Shown piece after piece: positions 27,870 through 38,095 of a stretch of 64,000 nucleotides of DNA. How positions within the stretch are numbered: the stretch's first letter is position 1; the number at the start of each line of letters is the position of its first letter. The translations under genes and the position numbers were made by a program. A model generated the notes under the pieces. The model saw only the letters and a list, made by a program, of their open reading frames with translations, was not told the origin of the DNA and ran no database searches. The DNA comes from Cylindrospermopsis curvispora GIHE-G1 (lineage in GTDB: Bacteria; Cyanobacteriota; Cyanobacteriia; Cyanobacteriales; Nostocaceae): NCBI RefSeq assembly GCF_014489415.1, contig NZ_CP060822.1, forward strand, positions 3,643,501-3,707,500, given 5' to 3'.

Positions 27870-27904
27870 GGTCAGTCGTCAGTTGCCAATTTTTACGACT
27901 GACC
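27870..27904. repeat. perfect inverted repeat between sppA and aroH
   Basis: GGTCAGTCGT (27870-27879) and ACGACTGACC (27895-27904) form a 10-bp perfect stem with a 15-base loop. Flanking GTCAGTT/TTGACGAATGAC words are further imperfect copies of the same motif. No T run, so a dispersed repeat or RNA-processing hairpin is more likely than a terminator. Confidence 0.5.
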
Positions 27905-27925
27905 ATTGACGAATGACATAACCTT

Positions 27926-28747
27926 CTAGGGTCTATATAACCACAGTGGTAACCCACTTGTAGACATTTCAAACTCCAGCCAATCAATTCCAGATCTAAT
28001 ACTTGATTTGGGATAGCGACTACCTGGTAGAACTCGACTTAATAATGGTTTCCGCTCTTCTAAGGTATAGCAGGGAGTTTTTTGGGGATCAAGTCCTACC
28101 AATTCGGTGGTCCAACGTCGAGCATCTTCCTCTGTTCCTAAACGGTCTACAACTCCCAAGTTTAAGGCCTGCTCTCCTGTAAAAATACGTCCGTCAGCGA
28201 AGGTCTTAACAGTTTCTATAGGCAAGGCACGCGCCCGAGCTACTGTTTGAATAAATTGCTGATAACTGACATCAATCAGTTCTTGCAGGATATTTTCCTC
28301 TGGTTGGGTCAGTTCTCTATCAAAGGATAAAATGTCTTTGTATGGCCCAGACTTAATTACTTTAAAAGACACACCAACTTTTTCCAACAAGCGTTCTAGA
28401 TTGTTTCCCCGTAGAATTACACCTATACTACCTGTAATTGTACCTGGATTGGCCATAATATGCTCCGCCCCCATGCCTATATAGACACCACCTGAAGCCG
28501 ATATATTGCCAAAACTGGCGACGATTTTGGTTTTTTTGCCCAGTTCCTTGAGGGCACCATATATCTCCTGGGAATCCCCTACCGTACCACCAGGACTGTC
28601 AATACGTAACAACAGGGCAGGGAATTTCCTCTCTTCTACAGTTTTTATGGCTTCCAATACTCGCTTTCTTGTGCCACTGGCGATCGCACCGGTAATTTCA
28701 ATGCGAGCGATTTGTTTACGAAACTTGGGTTTAAACGGCCAGATCAT
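27926..28747 (-). CDS. sppA: signal peptide peptidase SppA-type serine protease (short form)
   Basis: 273 residues, the single-domain form of the S49 family. The catalytic serine is in GNISASGGVYIGMGA (about 96-110) and the catalytic lysine in VIKSGPYKDILS (about 148-159). IDSPGGTVGDSQEIYGAL and the IFTGEQALNLGVVDRLG motif are diagnostic. No clear N-terminal membrane helix is present (the start reads MIWPFKPKFRKQIARIEITG), so a peripheral position at the cytoplasmic membrane is likely. It would degrade leftover signal peptides. It precedes aroH in the same direction. Confidence 0.92.
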   Translation of the reverse strand: MIWPFKPKFRKQIARIEITGAIASGTRKRVLEAIKTVEERKFPALLLRIDSPGGTVGDSQEIYGALKELGKKTKIVASFGNISASGGVYIGMGAEHIMANPGTITGSIGVILRGNNLERLLEKVGVSFKVIKSGPYKDILSFDRELTQPEENILQELIDVSYQQFIQTVARARALPIETVKTFADGRIFTGEQALNLGVVDRLGTEEDARRWTTELVGLDPQKTPCYTLEERKPLLSRVLPGSRYPKSSIRSGIDWLEFEMSTSGLPLWLYRP

Positions 28748-28916
28748 GAGTAATCTAATCTCTTATTTATATTTCTAATATATCAAACAAAAAATAACCA
28801 TTAATTAACCTGGAGTTTACCATACAGTTGATTTGTTTGCTTTTTGTGGTTGGTATATAGGAAAATGGCACGAGGTAAATTATTTTTTGTTTTCAGCGAA
28901 GGTATGAAGAATCAGT

Positions 28917-29570
28917 ATGGATATTAAACAATTATTTATAGCTGGTGGCGTGGTCATGTGGCCACTGCTATTGTCTTCCATAATTGCCGTAGGACTAATT
29001 ATTGAGCGTATTTGGTTTTGGTCAAAAATTACCAGGCGACAGGAAAGAGTAGTTAAATACGTATTGAATCTATATCGTCAAAATAACTTAGTTAATGCCA
29101 TTGATATTCTGCAAAAGAATGCTGATTTACCCATAGCCCGGATCTTTTTGACTGCTTTAGAACTAGAAGAACCTAACCCGGAGGAATTTCGTTTGGCCTT
29201 GGAAACTGAAGCTCAGGCGGAAATACCCCTATTAAAACGATTCACCACAGTTTTTGACACCATTATTGCCTTGGCCCCCCTACTAGGATTATTGGGAACC
29301 GTACTGGGACTGATTAATTCCTTTGCTTCTCTAAATCTTGGCAATGTGGGAGGGAGTCAAACAGCGGGTGTTACCGGTGGTATTAGCGAGGCCTTAGTTT
29401 CTACTGCTACAGGTCTCATTGTAGCCATTTCCACTCTCTTATTTGCCAATTCCTTTCGAGGTCTTTACCAAAGGCAAATAGCCTTAATACAAGAATACGG
29501 GGGACAACTAGAACTATTATACCGTCGTCGTTATGAACGGGGAGATAAATCCTATGCGTCTACCAGATGA
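28917..29570 (+). CDS. exbB: ExbB/TolQ/MotA-type proton channel protein
   Basis: 217 residues with three membrane helices: GGVVMWPLLLSSIIAVGLIIERIWFW at the N-terminus, TIIALAPLLGLLGTVLGLI (about 120) and EALVSTATGLIVAISTLLFANSF (about 165). The PLLGLLGTVLG and TGL sequences line the proton path in this family. With ExbD it forms the energy-transducing motor that uses proton flow to drive TonB-dependent uptake or Tol-type envelope functions. Its last 17 bases overlap the start of exbD. Confidence 0.92.
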   Translation: MDIKQLFIAGGVVMWPLLLSSIIAVGLIIERIWFWSKITRRQERVVKYVLNLYRQNNLVNAIDILQKNADLPIARIFLTALELEEPNPEEFRLALETEAQAEIPLLKRFTTVFDTIIALAPLLGLLGTVLGLINSFASLNLGNVGGSQTAGVTGGISEALVSTATGLIVAISTLLFANSFRGLYQRQIALIQEYGGQLELLYRRRYERGDKSYASTR

Positions 29571-29952
29571 ACCGGATATACCAGCACAAATTAATATTGT
29601 GCCCATGATTGATGTTATATTCGCAATCTTGACTTTTTTTATCATGTCATCTTTATACTTGACCCGTTTCAATAGCTTACCAGTGAATTTGCCGCAAGCG
29701 GGAACAACCCAAGCTGGTCCCCCTCCCCAAATAACGGTGACAATTGATGCCCAGGGACAGATTTTTTTGAATCAACAAAAAATTAATTTAGAGCAGTTGC
29801 CAGAAGAAGTAAAATCACAAAGAAAACCATCACAGCCATTAATTGTAGTAATTAATGCAGACAAATCCGTTAACCATGGGCAGGTAGTAGGGGTAATGGA
29901 TCAAATAAGACAAGTGGAAGGAGTGAAATTGGCCATAGCGACCAAGAAATAG
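29554..29952 (+). CDS. exbD: ExbD/TolR-type motor subunit
   Basis: 132 residues from the ATG at 29554. I prefer this start because GGGGAG lies about eight bases upstream and the product begins MRLPDEPDIPAQINIVPMID like the family; an earlier in-frame ATG at 29533 has no site. A single membrane helix (VIFAILTFFIMSSLYL) starts with the conserved aspartate of PMIDV that carries protons. The periplasmic domain follows, with the typical INADKSVNHGQVVGVMD. Overlaps exbB by 17 bases. Confidence 0.93.
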   Translation: MRLPDEPDIPAQINIVPMIDVIFAILTFFIMSSLYLTRFNSLPVNLPQAGTTQAGPPPQITVTIDAQGQIFLNQQKINLEQLPEEVKSQRKPSQPLIVVINADKSVNHGQVVGVMDQIRQVEGVKLAIATKK

Positions 29953-30076
29953 GAGGAGAGATTTTCTCCAAAGGAAATTCTTGGCAAATGATGAATTTAG
30001 AGCAAAGATGGGATCGTTAAGTGCTAACCTAAAAGATGATATTGCTTGATCTTGTGGTCTTTGAAGACCAACTTGA

Positions 30077-31555
<1,479 letters not shown>

Positions 31556-31560
31556 TCATT

Positions 31561-31592
31561 GTCACTAGTCACTAGTTCTTGAGACTAGTGAC
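31561..31592 (+). repeat. inverted repeat between atpB and atpE
   Basis: GTCACTAGT (31561-31569) pairs with ACTAGTGAC (31584-31592) as a perfect 9-bp stem. It lies six bases after the atpB stop. It could stabilise or attenuate the bicistronic message; there is no T run. Confidence 0.45.
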
Positions 31593-31626
31593 TGACAAAT
31601 TGGAAATAATCAAGGAAAACAGACAG

Positions 31627-32040
31627 ATGACATTAACCATTCGTGTAATTTCCCCAGATAAAACCGTCTGGGATGGTCCTGCTGATGAGGTAATTCTCCC
31701 TAGCACTACTGGTCAGTTAGGTGTGTTAAGTGGTCATGCTCCCATGTTGACCGCATTGGACATAGGTGTAATGCGTGTAAGGGCAGAAAAAAATGCCAGC
31801 TGGCAGTCCATAGCTCTTGGAGGTGGTTTTGCGGAAGTTGAAGAAGATGAAGTAACCATTCTGGTGAATGGGGCTCAACGTGGTGAGTCTATTAATTTAG
31901 AGGAAGCTCGTTCAGAATTTAACGCAGCCCAGACCAAAATAAACCAGGTTCCAGCAGGAGATAGGCAAGCCCAAATACAGGCTACGGCAGCATTAAAACG
32001 GGCCCGAGCTCGTTTCCAAGCTGCTGGTGGTATGGTATGA
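31627..32040 (+). CDS. atpE: ATP synthase F1 subunit epsilon
   Basis: 137 residues from the ATG at 31627, preceded by AAGGAAAACAGACAG; an upstream in-frame ATG at 31579 would overlap the inverted repeat and add 16 residues unlike the family. The start [20 protein letters not shown], the [17 protein letters not shown] motif of the beta-sandwich and the helical C-terminal arm ([14 protein letters not shown]) are all as expected. It inhibits and couples F1. Lies 71 bp after atpB in the same operon. Called atpC in other bacteria. Confidence 0.96.
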   Translation: MTLTIRVISPDKTVWDGPADEVILPSTTGQLGVLSGHAPMLTALDIGVMRVRAEKNASWQSIALGGGFAEVEEDEVTILVNGAQRGESINLEEARSEFNAAQTKINQVPAGDRQAQIQATAALKRARARFQAAGGMV

Positions 32041-32059
32041 GGCTAAAATAAATAACAGA

Positions 32060-32087
32060 CTGCATGGTGGTAGTAACCATCATGCAG
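32060..32087. terminator. stem-loop between convergent atpE and PSRP-3 genes
   Basis: CTGCATGGTGGT and ACCATCATGCAG pair around an AGTA loop with one G-T wobble. It lies 20 bp after the atpE stop in the convergent gap. No long T run follows on either strand, so a terminator role is tentative. Confidence 0.4.
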
Positions 32088-32109
32088 GTTGAATTGGCGG
32101 GGGGAGCAA

Positions 32110-32409
32110 TCAAGTGCTACCAGTGAAAGCAACTTCGGGAAACTTTAACTGTGCTTCAGACATGGGGCGGTTTTTACCTTCTTCCTGCCAATAATTAATT
32201 ACCTCTGTGGCCTTGTTCAGTAATTCCACGCGATCAGGATCACTGATCCAGTGCTTGGATTCCAACTCCTTCTTGAGTTCTTCCCAAGCATCATTACGGG
32301 GCCAGAAGAAATATTTAGTCAGGGGACTAGTACCTTTACCGACAACTTGATCCACTGCTAAGGCTACATTATCATCTAACCAGAGAATTTTTAAGATAAA
32401 TTTGGTCAA
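32110..32409 (-). CDS. 30S ribosomal protein PSRP-3 (Ycf65-like)
   Basis: 99 residues, highly like the cyanobacterial/plastid PSRP-3 family: [35 protein letters not shown] and [16 protein letters not shown]. It associates with the small ribosomal subunit; the plastid homologue is plastid-specific ribosomal protein 3. The start is TTG at 32409, with GGAGG five bases upstream, and no ATG is available. The final residues ([15 protein letters not shown]) are less conserved. Confidence 0.93.
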   Translation of the reverse strand: MTKFILKILWLDDNVALAVDQVVGKGTSPLTKYFFWPRNDAWEELKKELESKHWISDPDRVELLNKATEVINYWQEEGKNRPMSEAQLKFPEVAFTGST

Positions 32410-32500
32410 TCGTACCTCCGGGGAAAATCCGGCTATAACTTGCTATGGTTTGCAATCCCTCATTCTAATCTAAAACTTGACGGGAAGTAAAGAGTTAAAA

Positions 32501-33619
32501 TCAATGGAAAATTTCTCGTTTTTGTGAACTCTTGGTTTGGGTTTGGTTGGGACTAAAAATCTGTCTCACCAGGTCAGCCAATTGCTCAGCACTATCGACA
32601 ACAGCTATAGCTTGAGCTCTATGACTCATTTCCTGTAAGATTTTTGGCGACTTTAATAGTTCTAAAACTTGGTTTTGTAAGGTTTTTGCCGTCAGTTTTG
32701 ATTGTTGAAAAGTTAAAGCAGCACCCGCCTTGGTAAAAACAGCAGCATTGTAGGATTGATGGTCTTCCGCTGCAAAGGGATAGGGAATTAAAATAGCAGG
32801 AGTACCACAGACTGCCAACTCGGCTAAACTCCCAGCTCCAGAACGACTAATGGCTAGATTAGCTCGACCCAACAAACCTGCCATATTATCATAAAAGGGA
32901 AAAACTATGTATTGGGGGTGTTGTAAACTTTTAGCATCAGGATCCTTATCTCCCGTTAAGTGGACAACATAAGCTCCCGCATTGCACCAAGCAATTACTG
33001 CTTGTCTAACCAATTGATTGACCGCTACTGCTCCCTGACTACCCCCAAAAACTACAATTAAGGGTGCTTCGTCCGGTATGGGTAACTCTAGTGGAGAACT
33101 GATTTTTCGATTTAAAAACTGCGATCGCACGGGGGTGCCAACATACACAGTTTTAGCATTGGGTAAATATTTGGTAGTTACGTCAAATCCTATAGCCACT
33201 CTAGTGCAATAGGAACCAAAAAATCGGGTCACCTTTCCAGGTAGAGCATTGGACTCATGAAAAATAACTGGTAAACCCAAAGAACGAGCTGCAATAATAG
33301 CTGGACTGGCAATATAGCCACCTGTGGTGAATACTCCTTGAAACCGACCTTGATGAAGAATCTGTCTCACCCGAAAAATGGACCGGACCAGTTTCCAGAT
33401 GACAGTTAAAGAAGCTAAACTCAGACCCTTCTGAAAACCTTCCACTGGGATAGTATGTAGGGGGTATTGGTTTGGCACTAGCTCGGTTTCCAGTCTATTG
33501 GGTACTCCTAACCATTCGATATCATATTCTGTCAATTTCTCGGCCAGGGCGATCGCCGGAAATAAATGTCCACCCGTACCACTAGCAGCTACTAATAGTT
33601 TTAACCTTCCGTTTACCAT
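32501..33619 (-). CDS. murG: undecaprenyldiphospho-muramoylpentapeptide beta-N-acetylglucosaminyltransferase
   Basis: 372 residues. It converts lipid I to lipid II on the cytoplasmic face of the membrane. The glycine-rich loops are ASGTGGHLFPAIALAE at the N-terminus and FTTGGYIASPAIIAA at about 95. GGSQGAVAVNQ (about 195) and the UDP-GlcNAc pocket RSGAGSLAELAVCGTPAILIPYP (about 262) with AAEDHQSYNA follow. GT28 fold. Alone here: no other mur genes nearby, which is normal for cyanobacteria. Confidence 0.96.
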   Translation of the reverse strand: MVNGRLKLLVAASGTGGHLFPAIALAEKLTEYDIEWLGVPNRLETELVPNQYPLHTIPVEGFQKGLSLASLTVIWKLVRSIFRVRQILHQGRFQGVFTTGGYIASPAIIAARSLGLPVIFHESNALPGKVTRFFGSYCTRVAIGFDVTTKYLPNAKTVYVGTPVRSQFLNRKISSPLELPIPDEAPLIVVFGGSQGAVAVNQLVRQAVIAWCNAGAYVVHLTGDKDPDAKSLQHPQYIVFPFYDNMAGLLGRANLAISRSGAGSLAELAVCGTPAILIPYPFAAEDHQSYNAAVFTKAGAALTFQQSKLTAKTLQNQVLELLKSPKILQEMSHRAQAIAVVDSAEQLADLVRQIFSPNQTQTKSSQKREIFH

Positions 33620-33892
33620 AGTAATACCGTTATGTCGTTTATTCCTCAGATTGTTTTGTAGTTACTGCATTTTTTTGATTGCGTCCTATAATAGGATCTT
33701 ACAATGGGATACAACGCAGCTGGCAATATATCCTGTTATTTACCGTTATTTAACACAGAATTTTCCCATCCTACGGGGGATCAGAAATTCCTGAGCTTGT
33801 GTAGAGAACTTAGTAAACTCTTATTAGTAGTAGCTTTTGTTAGCCACTATTAACTAAATTCACTAAACTTATTTGAACTTGTTGATTTATTC

Positions 33893-34678
33893 ATGCAGCC
33901 AAACCAAAAACTACTCTTTAGTATTTCTCTGCTGTCACTCTTGTTGAGTCTGGATAGAGGGAGTTGTGCATACGCACAAACAGTAACTCCAGATAATGCA
34001 CCCCCCCAACTGAAAAAGCTGATTGCTCAAATTGATGCTGCTTCCAGTCGTGGTGACATCAAGGGAGTCATGGGATTTTATAGTTCTAAATTTACCCATG
34101 GGGATGGATTAACCAGACAAGCTATGGAGGAGTCTTTAAAATCCTTTTGGCAAAGATATCCAAAATTGAGCTATGAGACAAAATTACGATCCTGGAAGTC
34201 AAACGGTAAGACTATCATTGCGGAAACTGTAACCCGGATTACGGGCCAGTCCTCCGACAGGACGAGCCCTCTTGCCATAAATGCGGCTATCACTTCAAGA
34301 CAGCAGATTACAGGTGCACAAATTACCCATCAAGAAATTTTGTCAGAACGAACTCAAATGACATCGGGGAAAAAACCTCCCCAGGTGGAATTTAGGTTAC
34401 CACAACAAGTGAAAGTGGGTGAGAAATATACTTTTGATGCTATTGTGAAGGAACCATTAGGTAATGACTTCCTCTTGGGAACTGCTATGGAAGAAACTAT
34501 CAAACCTAACAAGTATCTTAATCCTACACCAATAAACTTGGAATTACTTAGTACGGGGGGGTTATTTAAAATTGGCACTGCTCCCTTACAACCAGTAAAC
34601 CAATGGATTTCCGCCGTCATTGTTCGCGATGAAGGTGTTACCATGATTACTCAAAGGCTGAAAGTGGTTAGGAATTAG
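33893..34678 (+). CDS. exported protein with NTF2/SnoaL-like domain, 261 aa
   Basis: A signal peptide of about 28 residues is visible (hydrophobic LLFSISLLSLLLSL, cleavage likely after the AYA of CAYAQ). The next 120 residues fit an NTF2-like cone: KKLIAQIDAASSRGDIKGVMGFYSSKFTHGDGL is the usual helix and first strand of limited-activity or binding proteins of this fold. The C-terminal half (QVKVGEKYTFDAIVKEPLGNDFLLG) is beta-rich. Function unknown; probably periplasmic. It converges with the next gene, four bases between stop codons. Confidence 0.75.
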   Translation: MQPNQKLLFSISLLSLLLSLDRGSCAYAQTVTPDNAPPQLKKLIAQIDAASSRGDIKGVMGFYSSKFTHGDGLTRQAMEESLKSFWQRYPKLSYETKLRSWKSNGKTIIAETVTRITGQSSDRTSPLAINAAITSRQQITGAQITHQEILSERTQMTSGKKPPQVEFRLPQQVKVGEKYTFDAIVKEPLGNDFLLGTAMEETIKPNKYLNPTPINLELLSTGGLFKIGTAPLQPVNQWISAVIVRDEGVTMITQRLKVVRN

Positions 34679-34682
34679 TTGG

Positions 34683-35204
34683 TTAAATACCATCGGGATT
34701 CCAGTTTGCCAAAGTTGTGTATTTATTACTTACTAAATCCAGGGGTTGAATTGCACCATTAGAGCTGGAAACTCGAAACCAATAAACCGGACTGGTGGTG
34801 CTGTCAGGGTGATTTTCTAACACTTTGATGGTGTAGAATGGTTGATTAGTTTTTGGATAGCTGCTAACAACTACACCCACATCAATAGCTCCTTGGGAAA
34901 GGGTTTTAATCTCCTTGGCTTTCCGTTGTACTTGTGGTAAATTCCAAACAGATTTGACCGCTTTTTGCTTATTGATCTTCACTATAGGTCTGACAACCTT
35001 TATAGAACTCGGTCTGGTTGTTACCACTTTAGCTACCTGTACAGATGGGCGACTCAATGAACTTTTCACTTGATTTTGACCCATGAGGTAGCTGATTGAG
35101 CATGCTCCTGATAATGCTAGTAACCCTAGAAAAACCACATGGTAGTACCTAAATTGTTCCTGGAGGTAGTAGGTTAATAGCTGCTTGGGGTAAACTTTAA
35201 ACAT
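34683..35204 (-). CDS. hypothetical membrane-anchored protein, 173 aa
   Basis: I start at the ATG at 35204; a longer reading to 35342 adds 46 residues with no ribosome site. A single membrane helix (VVFLGLLALSGACSISYLMG, about residues 24-43) follows a short basic cytoplasmic tail. A lysine/valine-rich linker comes next, then a small domain ending SPVYWFRVSSSNGAI. No family recognised. Likely an inner-membrane or thylakoid protein with its C-terminus outside the cytoplasm. Confidence 0.6.
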   Translation of the reverse strand: MFKVYPKQLLTYYLQEQFRYYHVVFLGLLALSGACSISYLMGQNQVKSSLSRPSVQVAKVVTTRPSSIKVVRPIVKINKQKAVKSVWNLPQVQRKAKEIKTLSQGAIDVGVVVSSYPKTNQPFYTIKVLENHPDSTTSPVYWFRVSSSNGAIQPLDLVSNKYTTLANWNPDGI

Positions 35205-35387
35205 GTTTCCACACCTTGATTTTATAGTTTTCGCCTGGCTACATGCATATAATATCAGAGGTGGTGCAACTGAATATTTTTTGTTTCCATCCAAATATCT
35301 GGTCTTGACAAAGATCCCCAGTTGTGCAAAGTTGCCAGACAATCTTTAAATTTGATTTAATATATATATTTAGCTCTTGACCTGAGT

Positions 35388-36179
35388 ATGATAATTGTTT
35401 TTGACATTGATGGTGTAATTCGGGATGTGAGTGGTTCTTACCGCCGTGCTTTGGCAGATACAGTAGAATATTTTACTAACTATGCCTATCGTCCTACGGT
35501 CACGGATATTGACGACCTCAAATCTGAGGGCATATGGAACAATGATTGGGAGGGTTCCCAAGAGTTGATTTACCGTTACTTTGTTAGTCAGGGTTACCAA
35601 AGGGAAGAGTTACAATTAGATTATGAGGGCATTGTTGCCTATTTTCAATCCCGTTATCGCGGTACTGACACAGAAAACTGGAATGGTTATATTTGTGATG
35701 AACCCCTATTATTAGAACCAACCTATTTAGAGTCCCTGACCCAGGCAAATATCAGCTGGGGATTTTTTAGTGGTGCAACTCGTGGATCTGCTAGTTATGT
35801 GTTGGAGCGGCGCTTAGGTTTAAAATCTCCGGTTTTAATCGCCATGGAAGATGCACCTGGTAAACCTGACCCTACAGGACTTTTTGCTACTATTAATCTT
35901 TTAGAAATTGCTAAACAAGACCAACACAAAAAACAACCGGTTATATATGTGGGGGATACAGTAGCGGATATGCACACTGTAGCCAAAGCCAAAATTTTGG
36001 ACAGTTCTCGAACCTGGGTAGCTGTGGGGGTTTTACCACCCCATGTTCAGGAAACCCCATCCCGCAGAGATGCTTATCAGAAAATTATGCTGCAAGCAGG
36101 TGCAAATATATTGTTGACTAATGTTCAGGAGTTGACACCATCAAAAACCGCTGAATTAGTAAATATAGTAAATATTTGA
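35388..36179 (+). CDS. HAD-superfamily phosphatase, TIGR01548 type
   Basis: 263 residues. HAD motif I IVFDIDGVIRDV at the N-terminus holds the nucleophile and acid/base aspartates. Motif II is FFSGATRGSASY (about 125), motif III lysine is in APGKPDPTGL (about 160) and motif IV YVGDTVADMHTV (about 185). The NDWEGSQELIYRYF cap region matches the cyanobacterial subgroup, in some organisms fused or linked to imidazoleglycerol-phosphate dehydratase-like functions. Substrate not known. It ends within a few bases of the next gene. Confidence 0.85.
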   Translation: MIIVFDIDGVIRDVSGSYRRALADTVEYFTNYAYRPTVTDIDDLKSEGIWNNDWEGSQELIYRYFVSQGYQREELQLDYEGIVAYFQSRYRGTDTENWNGYICDEPLLLEPTYLESLTQANISWGFFSGATRGSASYVLERRLGLKSPVLIAMEDAPGKPDPTGLFATINLLEIAKQDQHKKQPVIYVGDTVADMHTVAKAKILDSSRTWVAVGVLPPHVQETPSRRDAYQKIMLQAGANILLTNVQELTPSKTAELVNIVNI

Positions 36180-36181
36180 AG

Positions 36182-36613
36182 ATGAATCAACCAATAGTTT
36201 GGGTCAACGGAGACTGTTTAAGTCCCCATAGTCCTGCTTTCAAGAAATATCCTGGTAGTCCAGCAATTTGGGTCTGGGATGATGCTTTAATTGCAGAATG
36301 GCAACTCAGCTTAAAAAGAATAACTTTCATTTATGAATGTCTAATAGAGTTACCAGTGGAAATTCGCCGAGGAGATATAGCACAGGAAGTGATTAGATTT
36401 GCTAGAGAAAACAATACTGGTTTAGTTATCACCACCAAGAGTCCTAGTCCCAAATTTGCACAAATTTGTGATCTGATTCGCCCCCATTTAGATTTGGAAG
36501 TATTAGCAGTGGAACCATTTTTTGATTATGATGGTTTTATTGACCTGAAAAGATTTTCCCGTTATTGGAAAGTGGCTGAAAAATATGTTTTTAGATCTAA
36601 TCAAGATGGTTGA
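36182..36613 (+). CDS. photolyase/cryptochrome-like alpha/beta N-terminal domain protein, 143 aa
   Basis: Short cyanobacterial protein whose pattern (PIVWVNGDCLSPHSPAFKKYPGSPAIWVWDD, broken here across strands, then a helix RITFIYECLIELPVEIRRGD and LVITTKSPSP) looks like the nucleotide-binding-like N-terminal domain of photolyases without the FAD domain. Such stand-alone domains have no settled role. The ATG at 36182 follows the previous stop by three bases; a TTG two codons earlier would overlap it. Translational coupling with the HAD gene is likely. Confidence 0.55.
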   Translation: MNQPIVWVNGDCLSPHSPAFKKYPGSPAIWVWDDALIAEWQLSLKRITFIYECLIELPVEIRRGDIAQEVIRFARENNTGLVITTKSPSPKFAQICDLIRPHLDLEVLAVEPFFDYDGFIDLKRFSRYWKVAEKYVFRSNQDG

Positions 36614-36649
36614 ATAATTATAGCCAAGCTTATAAACAAAACTAGGAAG

Positions 36650-38044
36650 ATGTTTAGACTAACCAAGGACACCCAAGATTTACTTACTGACCTGATTTCT
36701 CGCTATAAAGATCAGGTTGACTACTTAATGATTCGACTAGAAGAAGCAGAGGGAACAGATATCTTGTTGCGTGGTGATAAAGTAGAAACTCTTAGCGAGG
36801 GCGTTTCCATGGGTGCCCATGTTCGGGCTTGTCATAAAGGGGGTTGGGGTTTAACTAGCTTCAACCACATTGCCGATATTGAAGAACGCATCCAAGAAGC
36901 TATCTCCGCAGCACGCACAGTGGGAGATGAACAAACCATTCTCGCTCCTATCCCTGTTATTCGATCCACTTCCAAACTGGGCATAACTGGTATTGACCCA
37001 TCCACGGTTTCTTTAAAAAAGAAAAAACAATTATGCGATCGCTACCGGGAAATACTAAAGGGCGTTGATTCTCGGATCACGACCACATCCGTTCGTTACA
37101 ACGATAGTAGTCAGAAAGTAATAATTGCCACTTCTGAAGGAACCCTGATAGAGCAGTCATGGGTAGATATGGAAATGAGATTTGCTGCCACAGCCAGGAA
37201 TGGGGACACAGTACAAACTGGGAGGGAAACAGTAGGTTCACGTAAAGATTATGATGACTTAGTCAATTTAGATACTATAGTACAAGGAGCTGCCCAAAGA
37301 GCCGTCACGGCCTTATCCCTACCACCAGTCAAAGGTAACACCTACACCGTAGTTATTGATCCCATATTAACAGGATTATTTGTGCATGAAGCCTTCGGTC
37401 ATCTTTCAGAAGCGGACATGGCCTATGAGAATCCGGATTTACTGGAAGTGATGACCTTGGGGAGACGTTTTGGTCCAGAGGAACTGCAAATTTTTGATGG
37501 TGCAGCAGATCCAGGTCATCGGGGTAGTTATTTGTACGATGATGAGGGGACACCGGCCACAACCACCCAATTAATTGAAGATGGGGTGTTAGTAGGAAGG
37601 TTACACTCCCGTGAAACTGCGGGTAAATTGGGAGAAAAGCCCACAGGTAATGCTCGTTGTTTAGATTATCATTTTTCCCCTATTGTGAGGATGACCAACA
37701 CTTGGATAGGAAGGGGTAAAACACCAGTGGCGGATTTATTTACAGATATAAAAGAAGGAGTATATGCACGTAATTGGTTAGGGGGAATGACCAATGGAGA
37801 GATGTTTACCTTTAGTGCGGGTGAAGCATGGATGATTAGAAATGGTACAATAGGGGAACCGGTAAAAGATGTAACCTTATCCGGCAATGTTTTTCAGACT
37901 TTAGCAGATATAGAGGGAATTGGGGATGATTTTCACTGGGATGAATCCGGGGGATGTGGTAAAGGGGGACAGAATGGGTTACCTGTGGGTTGTGGTGGAC
38001 CCAGTTTAAGGATTAGAAATGTGGTTGTGGGGGGAGAAAGTTAG
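36650..38044 (+). CDS. tldD: TldD-type metalloprotease
   Basis: 464 residues. The zinc site HEAFGHLSEADM (HExxxH, about 243-254) is the TldD hallmark, with FDGAADPGHRGSYLYDDEGTPA (broken here by register) and SRETAGKLGEKPTGN following. The end CGGPSLRIRNV is also conserved. With TldE/PmbA it forms a peptidase that trims small peptides, for example microcin precursors or the CcdA antitoxin in E. coli. The TldE partner is not in this window; in other cyanobacteria it usually follows or lies elsewhere. It lies 36 bp behind the photolyase-like gene. Confidence 0.93.
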   Translation: MFRLTKDTQDLLTDLISRYKDQVDYLMIRLEEAEGTDILLRGDKVETLSEGVSMGAHVRACHKGGWGLTSFNHIADIEERIQEAISAARTVGDEQTILAPIPVIRSTSKLGITGIDPSTVSLKKKKQLCDRYREILKGVDSRITTTSVRYNDSSQKVIIATSEGTLIEQSWVDMEMRFAATARNGDTVQTGRETVGSRKDYDDLVNLDTIVQGAAQRAVTALSLPPVKGNTYTVVIDPILTGLFVHEAFGHLSEADMAYENPDLLEVMTLGRRFGPEELQIFDGAADPGHRGSYLYDDEGTPATTTQLIEDGVLVGRLHSRETAGKLGEKPTGNARCLDYHFSPIVRMTNTWIGRGKTPVADLFTDIKEGVYARNWLGGMTNGEMFTFSAGEAWMIRNGTIGEPVKDVTLSGNVFQTLADIEGIGDDFHWDESGGCGKGGQNGLPVGCGGPSLRIRNVVVGGES

Positions 38045-38095
38045 AGTGATATTTGATATGGTAGTATGATGGGTAGTAGGGAAGTATAGTAAAAG

